Below the pieces are notes generated by a model. It worked only from the letters and a program-made list of their open reading frames with translations, ran no database searches and had not been told where the DNA came from. Below are positions 21,189 to 32,700 of a stretch of 64,000 bases of DNA, one piece after another. The stretch is from Massospora cicadina (taxonomy: Eukaryota > Entomophthoromycota > Entomophthoromycetes > Entomophthorales > Entomophthoraceae). The stretch spans positions 152,236 to 216,235 of the forward strand of contig JAKSZP010014533.1 of NCBI GenBank assembly GCA_022478985.1, given 5' to 3'. The translations under genes were made by a program, and so were the position numbers. Positions within the stretch are counted from its first letter, which is position 1; every line of letters begins with the position of its first letter.

Positions 21189-22470
21189 ATGGGACTCTCT
21201 ACCTCCGCTAATCTGACTCAAAACGTCCCATATGAACCTATTCTTACACAACCAGCGGATGTTTCCTGGTATGATGATGCTTTTCTATACCAGCAGCCAG
21301 TTGGAGGGGTGAATGTGCTAACACAAATGCAATTCATGGATATGGCTGAAGCAGGCCCCAGGAGCAACCAAAGCCTTATGCCTGTCAAATGTTTAATCAA
21401 CTTTCTTCTGATGAAACAGATCCATATGCTGATGCGCTTCTCCTAGAAGGGGTGAATGTGGCTCTCCCTGTGAAGCTATTGTTAAAGAATACTCTAAAAT
21501 TGGGGAGGGTAAATATGAGCTTCCTTGGAAAAAAGTGATGCATTAAATGTCTATGTTATAAACAATTAGTATGCATCTTATTCTAAGTGTACTTACTGTG
21601 ACACTGTTGTAGCAAAAACATGAGTTTGTGCAATAATTGATACGGGTGCCTCAATCAACATAGTGTCTAAAAAGTTGGAGGCAAGGCTGGCGTTAAAGCC
21701 TGACGTGGAACATCATATGGTGTATGGGACTTCAGGCACGGAAAACATGGTCTCTGAAGGAGTGTACAGTGCACTACCTTTGTGATTCGGGTCAATTGTC
21801 ATTGTAGCCCCAGCCATAGTGCAGCCAAAAAATAACTATGACCTTTTAATTGAAACTGCTTTTATGCGCTACTATGGGGCTGTTGTTGATATGACCGCAG
21901 AGACATTCGAAATTCTGGGGCAGCAGATCCCAATCTACTTTACCTCCAGAGGAATGTCAAAAGATCCGGTACACATGAGTCATATTAACCTTGAATATGG
22001 TGATGGGTTGGTTTCAGTTTGCTATAATCAGCTTAAGCGTAAGACACGGGCCCTTCCCCATCAAATTTATAAATAATAAGGGCTACCACTTAGAGCTTCT
22101 GGCTCTATATTTTTCCTCTGGCCATCAAGTAGTTATAAGCACTGAGTTAGAGGTGGAAGTGCCTGCTGGGCTATATGGGGAGGTCATTGGGCCCTATCAA
22201 CAATCACAGCTTGAGCCTCATGTGGCCCCTGGCATTATACTCCTGGGGCATGGGGAGATCAAGGTCTTGGTAGCAAATCTCCTGGATAAACCAATGCAGA
22301 TACGCTGACACCAAGTAGATGCATTTCTACATTTTATTCCAGTTGAGGATGTCCTCAGGATTCATGAGTTAGGTACATTGGATGATTTTAGTCTGTCCAT
22401 TGAAACACAGCCTGGCATAATGGCAGTTGTACCAAGTGAAAATTTAGTGGGGTTAACAGAAGATTAGATG
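21189..22470 (+). pseudogene. T5 protease region
   Basis: The leader frame (21189-21446) with YQQPVGGVNVLTQMQ is followed by the retropepsin active site IIDTGASINIVS. The D-T-G-A at 21639-21650 is intact. Then come LKPDVEHHMVYGTSGTE and LLIETAFMRYYGAVVDMT (frame 21819-22076), and a linker frame (21991-22308) ending before RT with LEVEVPAGLYGEVIGPY. This is the only + strand protease here with an unaltered active-site tetrad, but stops and frame changes lie on both sides. Confidence 0.7.
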
Positions 22471-22479
22471 GATCAAGAG

Positions 22480-23420
22480 GAAGCTTTACTCCAAAAATAC
22501 AAAGAGATATTTGTTGTCAATGATCATGATTAGGGGTGCACCTGAGGAGTGATCCATTGCATGGACACCGGAGATCATTCCCCCATCAGATCTCGACCAA
22601 TCCATCGATCTAGAGCAGCGGAAGAAGTCATCATAAAATTTATAAACTGTGGGAGCAAGGAATGCTTGAACCATCAAAGAGACCATGGGCTTCACCTGTC
22701 CTAATTGTCAAAAAGAAGGGTGGTACTAACTGGGTAGTTATAGACTACTGTAAGCTCAACAGCATTACAAAAAAGGATTCATAACCTTTGCCATGAATTG
22801 ATGATACATTGGACCAGTTGGGGGAGCTCGTTACTTCTCCACAATGGACTTGATATCTGGCTATCTGCAGATCGAGCCACCTGCGGCAGAACAAGAAAAA
22901 TGCGCCATTATCATGTCAAAAGGGCTTTTCCAACTGACATGTATGCCACAAGGGTTATGTAATGCCCCAGCTACTTTCCAACGTGCGATGGATACCATCG
23001 TTTGCAACTTGAAACTGTCATGCGTTCTTATATATCTAGAGATAATTAACGCTTTCTCCTGCACGTTTTCTGAGCCCCTTAACCATTTGGAATAAGTATA
23101 CCGTCGGTTAGATAAGGCCAACATCAAGATCAAACCTCGGAAATGTCTTTTTTAATAATCATCTGGAGTACCTCAGTTTTGTAGTTGATGCAACAGGTCT
23201 TTGGCCCCAACCAGCTAAGGTGGAAGCCATTCAGAAAATGACTATAATAAGCAGTTTGAGGATATTTAAGTATTTTTAGGGATGGTTGGCTACTTTCACC
23301 GATTCATACCTAACTTTAGTTGTATTGGAGGTTTGCTGTTTGAGTTATTAAAAGGATACCACATTTGTATGGACGGAACACAGTCAACGCTCTTTTGATA
23401 CTCCAAAAACTGCATTAATC
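22480..23420 (+). pseudogene. T5 reverse transcriptase
   Basis: Fragments in order: WVVIDYCKLNSITKKDS (22735-22790), FSTMDLISGYLQIEPP (frame 22844-23095), LTCMPQGLCNAPATFQRAMD, and the polymerase box altered to YLEI at 23033-23044 (both Asp of the pair affected; normally YLDD). FLGMVGYFHRFIPNFS follows at about 23275-23320. Stops occur throughout. The enzyme would copy the element RNA; this copy lacks the catalytic pair. Confidence 0.8.
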
Positions 23421-23421
23421 A

Positions 23422-24005
23422 GTGTGCCAGTGCTACTCTACCCAAACATTTGAAAAGGAAATTATTGTACAGACGGATGCATCTCTTTCCGCTGTGGGGG
23501 CAGTTCTGTCCCAAAAAGATGATGAAGGGGAGGAGCATCCTGTGGCGTACTGCAGCCAGAGCCTGAATAGCCATGAACGTAATTACACTGTGACTGAGCG
23601 GGAGTGCTTAACAGTGATTTACGCATATAAGCAATTCAGAGTATATATTCATGGTGTAAAGTTTAAAGTTGTAACGGATCATGCCTTGTTAAACTGGTTG
23701 CGGAATCTTAAGGAGCCGGAGGTTCATCTAGCCTGATGGGCTCTTAAGCTACAGGCGTACAACTTTGAGATTTTTTACCAATCAGGAGCAAAACACCAGA
23801 ATGCTGATTGCTTGCTGAGGCTACCAACTATTGCAGTTATGGCGGACCTGAGTAATATTATGTATGGCAAGATGCTCAGCGGGATGTACAATGCTTAGCC
23901 GCCCCAAGTCATCAAAGCATTGAATGAAATGTGAGCCAATACTTTCCAGCGGAATGGTGAGTTGTATAAGCAGATCGGCAACTCCACTGTAAACTTCCCA
24001 TGACC
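23422..24005 (+). pseudogene. T5 RNase H and tether
   Basis: Frame 23422-23736 holds a well-preserved RNase H: IVQTDASLSAVGAVLSQK (Asp), NYTVTERECLTVIYAYKQF (Glu) and VVTDHALLNWL (Asp), so the acidic residues are all present. It stops just after LKEPEVHLA, where LARW is expected. NADCLLRLPTIAV follows in the next stretch, corresponding to the usual NADxLSRLP. RNase H removes the RNA template during reverse transcription. Confidence 0.8.
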
Positions 24006-24039
24006 CTCAACGCAGCCTAACATTCTCATAAGCGAACAT

Positions 24040-25055
24040 AAAGCAGTTTGGTATGGTGGCGTGCACAAGACATTGGAATTACTATGGCCCCAGTATTACT
24101 GGGAAAGCGTGAACTTTGATGTGCTTGATACTATCTATCCTGTCACCAGTGCCAAGTGGAAAAGCTTTTCCACCAGAAGACCTCATACCAGTTAGTTAAG
24201 CCACTTTTTGCTTGGCATACGGTTTCCCTTCATGTTGTTGAACCTTTTCAAACTGGAGAAAACCGGTCCAAGTATATCCTGGTGGCAATAGACCACTTGA
24301 TAATGTGGGTTGAGGCGTGGGCCATTCAGGGCCTGGGAGCAATTACTGTGGCTAAATTTGTAATGGAGTGTATCATTCAGCATCACGGCTGCCCGCAGTT
24401 TATCCTTACCAACAATGAGACTAATTTTACCTCTCACATACTTCCCAAACTCAATGAGATGATGGCCATCTTTAGGGTTCTAACAACCCCATATCACCCG
24501 GAGTCCAACAGAATGGTTGAACGAGTCAATGGGACCCTGGTGAATATAATATGGAAGTTAGTTTTAAATAAGCCCTCTGATTGGAGTACCCTCCTTTCTA
24601 CTGCGGTGTTTGCCTACAACATTAGCTATCATTCTGCCACGGGGAAAAGACCATTCCAATTTCTTTATGGGTGGCACCCCGCTTTTCCTGCACTCTTATA
24701 TGCTTATGTAGAGGAGACCGGAAGAATGGATCTGCAATGCTATTTGACCACCCTAACCAATACGCTGATAAAGTTGCAAACCAAAGCATATTCGTTCAGT
24801 TTAGCTAAGAAAATCAAAAGCCAGGCTGCTGATCAGGTATGGCGAAGTGGCCTAGCGCAATTTAAGGATGGAGACATGGTTCTATTCCATGATCAACATG
24901 GGTTCAGTTGGAAACACAAGTTGGCTAGTATCTGTATTGGCCCATTCAAAGTTATTTTAAAACAGTTGTGGATGCATATACTATCAAGGACCCCGCTAGC
25001 AGTTGTATCATCAACCGAGTGCATGCAAAGTTTCTCCAGGTGTATAAGCAATAAA
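24040..25055 (+). pseudogene. T5 integrase (longest open frame of the window)
   Basis: The zinc-binding end lies at about 24040-24160 (YPVTSAKWKS replaces the usual CCHQCQVEK through a frameshift). The frame 24156-25085 then runs for 309 codons without a stop through the core and C-terminal domain. The first catalytic Asp is His (VSLHVVEPF, normally SIDVVGP) and the second is Asn (LTNNETNF, normally LTDNGTNF). The Glu of RMVERVNGT remains. A frameshift near 24957 scrambles the final IKDPAS..VHAKFL tail. So this copy is long and open but catalytically dead. Confidence 0.85.
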
Positions 25056-25085
25056 AGCCATATCATCCAGTCAAGGAGGAGGTAA

Positions 25086-25582
25086 TGTTGTGATTCCGAT
25101 ATGACTGGATGAAAATCCCTGAGTTGATATAGTGTAACAAATGGAATCTGCTGAATAGTTATGAGTATGATCAATTCAAGAGCTTCTAAATGAGGCGATA
25201 TTGGGTTATTGGGAATTCAGCCAATTTAGACAATCATGAATTAATGAATGAAGAATTTAAGGAACCAATGAGATATGACAAAGTGAATTATTAATCCATG
25301 AAAGTGGTACCATCCAAAGTTGCTACAATACAAGCAGGATGAGATGACCTAGGAAGTTAAGTTGTTAGTAGTTTTAGAGTGAGATAACAGAGAGAATCCG
25401 CTGTAATAATATTAAATAAAAGAGAGTTTAGGGAGCTAGTGCTCCATATTCATTAACTTATAAGTTTATTCTGTTGTGTCAAGGACAATGATCATCATAT
25501 CGTTGGTCCTAATTGCTCAGTGGGTCAAACCCTATGAAAAAATCCGTTGATATATCTCTTAAATACCGCCAATTTTACAACA
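25086..25582 (+). repeat. T5 3' LTR (497 bp) with upstream polypurine tract
   Basis: Collinear with 19657-20158. It is preceded by AAGGAGGAGGTAA (about 25073-25085), the polypurine tract, and followed by GGGTT, the duplicated target. Confidence 0.9.
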
Positions 25583-25587
25583 GGGTT

Positions 25588-27134
25588 ATTGAAAGAACTA
25601 AAAGACCAGGCGATATCTTTATTTTAAAAAATATAAGGAGATTTTTGCCATTGATGACCACAATCAAGTGTACGCTCAGGGGGTGGTAGATTAGCTGGAC
25701 ACTGGAGATCAACCCCCATTAGGTCTTGGCCAATCCACCAATCAAGGGAAGCTGAAGAATTTGTTACTGAGGAAATTGATAAGCTGCTGGAGAATGGGAT
25801 TCTTGAGCTGTCAAAGAGTCCATTTTCTTTCTCTGTTCTAAATGTAAAAAAGAAGGATGGCACCAACTGGATCGGATAGACTACTGTAAGCTCAATGGTA
25901 TCACCAAAAAAGACTCATACACTTACCTAAGATTGACTATGCTTTGGATTTGTTAGGCGGAGCTCATTGCTTCTTGTCAATGAATTTTATAATGGGTTAC
26001 TAGCATTTAAAGTTGCCCACGGAAAAACAGGAGATATATACTATAATAACATATAAGGGGCTTACCCAACTAACACGTATGACTCAAGGGCTAAGTAACT
26101 CCCCAGCTACATTCCAAAGAGCCATGGCACTATCCTTGGCAACCTGAAGATGATTTGCGTCCTTATGTACTTTGACAATATCTATGTCTTCTCTCAAACT
26201 TTTTCTGAGCATCTAACCCTCTAGAGGAGGCATTCCGCTTGCTTTAAAGCCAACACCAAGATTAAGCCTCATAAATGGCACTTCTTCAAAGATCAGCTGG
26301 AGTACCTGGGATTTTTGGTAGACTTAAAGGGCTGAAAATGCAACTGGCTAAGGTGGCAGCCATCCAGAAAATGACTCCGCTGAACAATATACGTGTCATA
26401 CATGCATTTTGGTAATGGTTGGCTATTACAGGCGCTTCATCCCTAACTTGATTTCTTTTAGTGGCCCTTTATCTGAGTTATAAAAAAGATACCATGCTAA
26501 AATGGACGGAACGTTGACAATGCTTCTTTGATATACTTTGAATGGAGCTGATCAGTGCGCCAGTGCTACAATACCCAAATTATAAAAAAATCATCATTAT
26601 GAGGGATTCATCTTTTTCTGCGGTTGGGGCAGTTCTATCCCAAAAAGGATGCGACAAAGAGGAGCACCCTGTTGCATATTGTAGTTGAAGCTTAAACTGC
26701 TATGAACGCAATCATACTGTGACCAAGTGAAAGTGCTTAGCTGTGATTTACACATATAAGCAACCTTAGGTTATAGTTGCATGGATTAAATTTTAAAATT
26801 TAACAGATCATGCTTCATTACTCTTGTTGAAGAAACTCGGAGAGCCTGAAGGGCATCTAGCCCAATGGGCTCTCAAAATGCAGACTTATGACTTCGAAAT
26901 CCTTCACTGACCAGGAGCAAAACATCAGAATGAATATTGTCTAACAAGACACCCACAATTACCATTATAGTGGATCTGATTGTTGTAATGTACAAAAAAT
27001 GCTCAGCGATATATGTTATGACAAAATGCCACAAAACATAAAGGCATTAAATGAGTTGTGAGTGAATACCTTTCAAGTGGACGGTGAGTTCTAGAAAGAT
27101 ATTAAGGTTCTACGGTGAATTTCCCATGACCCTC
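25588..27134 (+). pseudogene. T3 RT and RNase H, interrupted by T6
   Basis: Continues T3 after T5. Recognisable blocks: AKEFVTEEIDKLLENGI-like sequence (about 25750-25810), KKDGTNW (25855), the polymerase box altered to YFDN at 26168-26179, FWxWLAITGASSLT-type connection sequence near 26400-26450, RNase H around 26590-26830 (LSQKGCDKEEHPVAYC-like, ERNHTVT) and the tether to 27125. The C-terminal end is cut at CCATGACCCTC (27124-27134) by T6; integrase resumes at 36260. Every block carries stops or shifts, more than in T5 or T9, in line with greater age. Confidence 0.7.
27130..27134. other. T6 target-site duplication, left copy (CCCTC)
   Basis: CCCTC directly precedes the T6 left LTR end and recurs at 36255-36259 after the right LTR end. 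It belongs to the T3 tether sequence. Confidence 0.85.
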
Positions 27135-28342
27135 TGTGAGTTTATGAGGATTAGCTCGCTTATTAAATGTATTCCTGTTTCGCTAGTCAGGAAGAGTTTC
27201 AGCTGATAAATCCTCGAATATGCTATGTGCCTTATGGTATTTCCTAACCGTTTGGAAGCTCACAAAGCTCAACAACAATATCTGAATCTCTTGGTCTCTT
27301 CTAGGGTAATTTTCCCTCTCTAATCAAGAACTCTCCAGACACAGGTAATTATGACAAGCTCACCTGAATGCTTGTCTACACTCTTAATATGAAGATCAAA
27401 TTAAGATAAGAAGATATAGGATGAAAATATGAAGATAAGGAAAGATGATGATTTTATTTTAGGGCCAGGAGCCAGTATTTTACATCTCTAGGACATCTCC
27501 TGGCCATAGTCATCTATTAGATGAGTTAATTAAAACCATTCCAATCCACTATGGATTATGGTAGTGGTTATTGAAATATCCCCAATTTAATTTGGCCCTT
27601 GAAGTGACTTAATTACAATTGTTTCAGCCTGATTGAAGGCACTACTACTCTCATAATTGGGAAGATTTTAGGCATAATATTATTACCTCAGCGGTGTATA
27701 TTTTCCTTTCATTCAGCCCAATTACGTTTTGTCATACAGCTGATGAAATAAAATAAGTGGGGGAAAAGAATATATAGAATTCAAATAATGATGCACCCCT
27801 AATTGGGACATCAGCAGGCCTCTCAAAAGTACTAGGTACTCCCTATTTGGGCCATCCATGTGCAAGTACTATCGTTTCATCATACAGCTGACAAAATATA
27901 ACAATTGCTAAAAAAGAATATATGAATAAAAATAATGATGCACCCTTAATTAGAACATTGGCAGCCCTTTTGATAGTAACTGTTACTCCCTAATTGGGAA
28001 GTCCATATGTAAGTTCTATTGTTCCAATTATGATGATCAACATAAATAAAAATTATTATTCATTAATTTTACTTGCATTAAATTCATACATGCAATTAAG
28101 TTTGTGCCATAGTTTGCTTGGTTCACCCAAGTGGTTCCCATAATTGGCCATAAAGTAATAATATCATAACTATTATTAGCTATGATAATTGGGACAATAT
28201 AAGTACAATTGAGGCAGGTTTGGGATGAATCTAGTTATGCAGATAAATCAGGAAGAATCAAAGGATCCATCAATGGGAGCAATATATCAGCTTTGATGGT
28301 TTTCTTGAAGGGTTTATTTGAGTCAACCATTAAAATAAAACA
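27135..28342 (-). repeat. T6 3' LTR (1208 bp)
   Basis: Near-copy of 35044-36254. On the minus strand it starts TGTTTTATTTTAATGG after the purine tract AAGTGGGGGGAAA and ends ACTCACA. It contains a 148-bp unit repeated twice in tandem (about 27733-27880 and 27881-28028, marked by CATACAGCTGA and ATGATGCACCC). Confidence 0.9.
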
Positions 28343-28670
28343 TTTCCCCCCACTTGACTGGAATATAAACCGAGTTTCCCAATTTTCTCCTCAATATTTG
28401 GTAATGATGCCTCTTCTTCATATTGTAATTTTTTTGCTGCTCTTAATCCCAAATAAAGTCTCATTTCAATTAGTTAAGCCAAACATTTTGTATGGGTATA
28501 TTTTTAACATTACTTTGAGAGTCTCTGTTAAAGTGTCTTTTTTACCTACTTTAATGACATCTATTCAGCCCTGTTTTTTTCATTCAGAAGCTAGATTGGG
28601 CCAAATTGGTGCACAGGAATGAGGAATCTGGTCCTAAGGCACCTCCCCCCTCGAAGCAGAGGAATAAAAA
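28343..28670 (-). pseudogene. T6 ORFx-like remnant and polypurine tract
   Basis: On the minus strand, after the AT tract, a GAGGGGGGAGGTGCC box (28641-28656) resembles the box that opens ORFx in T1 and T2. Near the 3' end a coding-like sense frame (LRAAKKLQYEEEASLPNIEE, then IGKLGLYSSQVGGN) runs into the purine tract CAAGTGGGGGGAAA (28343-28356), much as T1 ORFx runs into its own. The segment is only about 0.3 kb, so ORFx is short or deleted here. A + strand frame (28209-28622) overlaps the LTR and is probably a shadow. Confidence 0.4.
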
Positions 28671-28884
28671 TCTTAATTAAGTATTTAATTTTACCAATTC
28701 ATTATTTTTTTTAATATATATTAATTTTCTTTTTTTTAACTATGTATGTTGATATATATATGTATATATTTTTTAGTATTTATATATTTTTCCTATTTTT
28801 TTATTTTTTTCATAATTATTATTCTCTTATAAATTGTGTATACATATTTTTATATCTTTTCTTATTAATCAGCCCAATTTCTTA

Positions 28885-29960
28885 AACTTCCTTAGGATTT
28901 TTGCATGGACTTGATTATAAGTATGGCCTGTTTTAACCTCTTCGATGGTATAAACAAACCTTGACGTTTTCTCAATAATCACAAATGGGCCAACCCAAAT
29001 GCAATTTAACTTCTGTAATCAGCCCAATCCATGTGTGTTACAGAATAGTACCTCTTCACCAACTTCAAATCTGGCCAATTCATATCGACCTTTTGAATCC
29101 TTTTTGTTAGGCCTTTTTAACAGCAAAACTGTTGTCAAAGTCTTGAGCTTGCAACTTAATTAGGGCTTCAGCAAGCTTCTTGACATATGAGGATAACTGC
29201 TTTCACCAGGATCTTCTAGGACTGAATAAAGCAGCGATGGTAGGGCCAGATGTCTTACATATAAGACCTGGAAAGGTGACAACTTTGTGGCTGAGTGATA
29301 CGAAATGTTGTAAGCAAACACGGCTGAGCTTAGGAATGTACTCCATTCAGATGGTTTGCTTGAGGTTAACTTGTGGACAGTATTCACAAGCATCCCGTTT
29401 ATATGCTCAACTATTCCATTTGTCTCAGGATGGTAGGGAGCAGAGAGTACACCTTTTACTCCCATCAGCTGGTTAAGCTTCATAATTATGTTGTCTGTAA
29501 TATTGGTTCTATTATCAGTCAGAATAACCTGTGGTCAACCATGCTTGTGGATAACATTATCAAGGATAAAATTGGCCATGGTTGTTGCAACTACTTTCTG
29601 AATGGCCTTGGCTTCAACCCACTTAGTTAAGTGGTCAATAGCCACGATGATATATTTGGCCTTAGAGTTGCTAGTAGGAAGTGGTCCAACAACATCTATT
29701 GATATGGTATTCCAAGCAAACTTGGGCCAAACAAGCTGGTAACATGTGCTTTTTCAGAACGGTTTTTCACCTTGGCATTTGGCACAACACTCCAGTGTTT
29801 CCTGGATATCAAAGTGCATTGACTCCCAGTAGTAGTACAATTTAAGATGTTCTTTTTTTAGTACTAGATGGATTTAAGATGTTCCTTCATCTTCTTAAAT
29901 CCACCATGACCTATGGCCTTATGCGCTGCCATTATTAGGTCTGTTTGGGCTGAGGGTCAT
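28885..29960 (-). pseudogene. T6 integrase
   Basis: Minus strand. The zinc-binding end with ECCAKCQGEK-like sequence lies at about 29760-29800, then PxFAWNTISIDVVGPLPTS (about 29690-29740) carries the first Asp, and YHPETNGIVEHINGML (29400-29440) the Glu, with FAYNISYHSATKLSPFQVLY in frame 29160-29483. LTDNRTNIT precedes it, keeping the second Asp. The C-terminal part with VHAKILRKFK-like tail ends at about 28885. Stops and frame changes separate the blocks. Confidence 0.75.
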
Positions 29961-29989
29961 GGAAAAATAACCTTTTTTTCCTTCAATTA

Positions 29990-31430
29990 ATTTGTACAGT
30001 ACCCCATTTTCAATTGAAGTGTTTTTTGTAGATCTGTGAGTAATTTTTGAACAGATTTGGGCTCATCCTGGAATTCTCCACTGACCATCTTTTGAAATAG
30101 CTCATCAGCGGCCAAACTGACAGTGGTGATCATAGGTAAATGGGATAGGCAGTCAGCGTTTTGATGCTTCACTACTGCACGATGTTTAATTATGTAATTA
30201 TAGGATTGAAGTTTTAGCGCCCACCATGCTAATCGGCTCTCAGGTTCCTTCAAGTTGTTCAGCCATCTTAGGGACAAATGGTCTGTAACAACTGTAAAGT
30301 GAGTGCCATATAATAAACCCAAAATTGCTTTTAGGCATATATGACCGCCAAACATTCCCATTCTGTCACCATCTAGTTCCGTTTGTGGACGTTTAAGGTC
30401 TGACTAGCAAAGGCAACTGGGTGTTCCTCGCCATCCTCCCCTATTTGAGACAAAACGGCTCCAACTGCTGTAAGCGATGCATTAGTTTGGATTATAAACT
30501 CACGCTTAAAATCTGGATATTGGAGAACTGGGGCTGATATTAGGGCCAATCAGAGCTTATTGAATGCCTCTTGACAGGCCCGATTCCAGTCAAATATGAC
30601 CTTGTCCTTAAGCAGATGAAACAATGGCTCTCCAATTCGTGCAAAATTGGCAATAAATTAACAATAATAATCAATCATGCCCAGGAAAACCTGTATATTG
30701 CGCTTGTATTCTGGCCTTTACATCTTTGATATTGCATCCAGTTTGGATGGCTGGGGTTGGAGTCCTTCCTATTAATAACAAACCCAAGATATTCAAATTG
30801 GTCTTTGAAAAATTGGCACTTCTGGGGTTTTATTTTCAGATTTGCAGCCGCTAGTCTCTTAAAAAATGCTTCTAGATGCTCCAGGTGGTCGGTGAAGGTG
30901 CAGCTAAAGACATTTATATTATCCAAATAAACCAACACACAAGATAACTTTAAATCTCCAAGGATTGTGTCCATCTCTCTTTGAAACTTAGCTGGGGCAT
31001 TGCAAAGTTCTTTTGGAATCCTTGTCGGCTGGAATAGGCCCTCTTGAGCTATAATGGTGCATTTTTCGCGCTCCTCTTTGGGCATATTGATCTGCTAATA
31101 TCCGCTTATTAGGTCCATAGCAGAAAAGAACTTTGCGCCTCCAAGTCGATCTAAGGCGTCATCAATCTGTGGGAGGGGATAAGAATCCTTCTTGGTGATG
31201 TTGTTTAATTTTTGATAATCAATGACGACCCAATTGCTCCCATCCTTCTTTTTACTATTAAAATTGGGGCAGCCCAAGGGCTCTTTGATGGGACCAGCAT
31301 CCCTGATCTAGAAGTTCTTTTATCTCTTTAAAAATGACTTCTTCTGCTGCTTTCAAACATTTAATTGGCCATAGCCGGATGAGGGTCATGGTCATTTGTG
31401 TCAATTGTGTGTATTACATTTTTAGTACAA
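29990..31430 (-). pseudogene. T6 reverse transcriptase and RNase H
   Basis: RT blocks: KKDGSNWVVIDYQKLNNITK and AKFFSAMDLISGY (frame 31095-31277); PKELCNAPAKFQREMDTIL and the polymerase box altered to YLDN at 30918-30929 (frame 30675-31085). RNase H follows: IIQTNASLTAVGAVLSQIG-like (about 30430-30500), then FTVVTDHLSLRWLNNL and HQNADCLSHLP in frame 29987-30361. Several frameshifts, one between YLDN and the connection region. Confidence 0.8.
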
Positions 31431-31699
31431 CCTAAGTCAAAATCACATTTTTCAAATATTTTCTGGTATTTTTGAAATAAATTCTGGACTTGAGCCTTTT
31501 CCATGTCAGTTAAGTTCCCTAATTTGGCCATAGGGACAACGTTATTAATACTTATGATTTTATCATTGGGAAGTCCTATCTCGCCTAAGGTCCCAAATTT
31601 GTGAAATGTCTGAATTTCAGCGTTCAGAATTAGATGTAGGTAGGCAATAACCTGATGTCTCCGTATCTTGATGGGCTGATTCCGGAGGTTTGCACATAA

Positions 31700-32700
31700 G
31701 ATTTGAATTTCCTCATGACCTGGAATGACTATCCCAGTGTGATATTCAGCTCCAATTGAGATCTACACCAAAGCTGGTATATTTCCTCATATAGTCCTTC
31801 TGGAATTTTAATAGTCAGCCTGGTAGGAATAACTACTTGAGTTCCAGGTAGCAAGGTAGTCTGCTGATTTGATAGTAATAGGTTTCTCTTTGATTCAAAT
31901 CTGCATTGGAAGGGACTTAATTTTTGAACAGGATTTTGTGTACTCAATGAAGACTATCCCATCCTTATAGGCCAGGTTAAAAAAAAATAACTTTGGCTAT
32001 TTCTTTTCAGCCTTTCCATTTCTGTTATAATAGATTGGGATTCTTTGCCCCAAAATGGTCAGCGTATCTTCCTTATGTTTCATAACAACACCAAATCTTC
32101 TCAGAAAAGTGGTCCCAATAAGAATATCGTAGCTGGTATTTGGCAAGACTATGGCAGTGCCATCACTACTATGGATCCAAACCATAATGGTAACGTGCTA
32201 TAAGCCCCAAGCGACTTAGTATTATGGGCTCCTGCTGTACCATATTCTTGACAATGTGCAACGTCAGGCGCAATTTTCAGCTTCTTTACCAATTTGGTGG
32301 TGACAATGTTGATAGGTGCCCCACTATCAACAATGGCCCAAACTCAAACTTTATTTACTGCAATATCCACATAAGTACATTCAGAGTAGGTATCAGAATC
32401 GTTTATTAGTGAATATTGGAGAAAAATGTTTGGTTCCAAGTGGAACTTCAGACTTGAGCAGGTTTCTGGAAAATTCTCCGCTAAAGTCTTCATAGGTATG
32501 GCCACTTGCACGTTCTGCAGTGTGGGAATATCAGCTGAGCATTTAGGATGGATACTCAGCCCTTGGTCAATGACTCGCTTGGCGTAGGGCTTTGCTACTT
32601 TGGCCCAAGCTTCTTCAGTGACCTCTAATTGCTTTAATTCTTTCACTTTGGCCGGGTGGTAACCATATAGATGTCATCAGCCACAATGTGGTGTAAGCTA
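31700..32700 (-). pseudogene. T6 aspartic protease region
   Basis: Minus strand. Leader frame 32344-32646 (KPYAKRVIDQGLSIH, then TYSECTYVDIAVNKV) runs into the active site AIVDSGAPINIVT. The D-S-G-A at 32317-32328 is intact. Then come TSYDILIGTTFLRRFGVVM and ILGQRIPIYYN (frame 31997-32185), and a linker frame (31729-31947) up to RT. The protease would process Gag-Pol. Stops separate the frames. Confidence 0.75.

Larger units (their letters stand above)
19657..25582 (+). mobile_element. T5: Ty3/gypsy element nested in T3
   Basis: A complete-length element of 5.9 kb with two similar LTRs of about 500 bp, primer site, gag, protease, RT, RNase H, integrase and a purine tract. The flanking bases are GAGTT (19652-19656) and GGGTT (25583-25587), a five-base duplication with one change. 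Removing T5 rejoins T3: GATATTTATTTGAGTT to the left and ATTGAAAGAACTAAAAGACC to the right correspond to one continuous stretch of T9 (about 56655-56705). The LTRs resemble each other more than the T3 LTRs do, consistent with later insertion. Confidence 0.9.

Noticed and set aside
24192..24437. Minus-strand ORF in T5 integrase, and similar frames at 24893-25174, 29180-29476, 36577-36894 and 58029-58400
   Set aside because: All lie opposite well-supported integrase or gag reading frames and have no independent features.
28209..28622. 137-codon + strand ORF across the T6 LTR boundary
   Set aside because: It crosses from LTR into internal sequence, is opposite a sense frame of ORFx type, and its hydrophobic composition looks like an antisense shadow.
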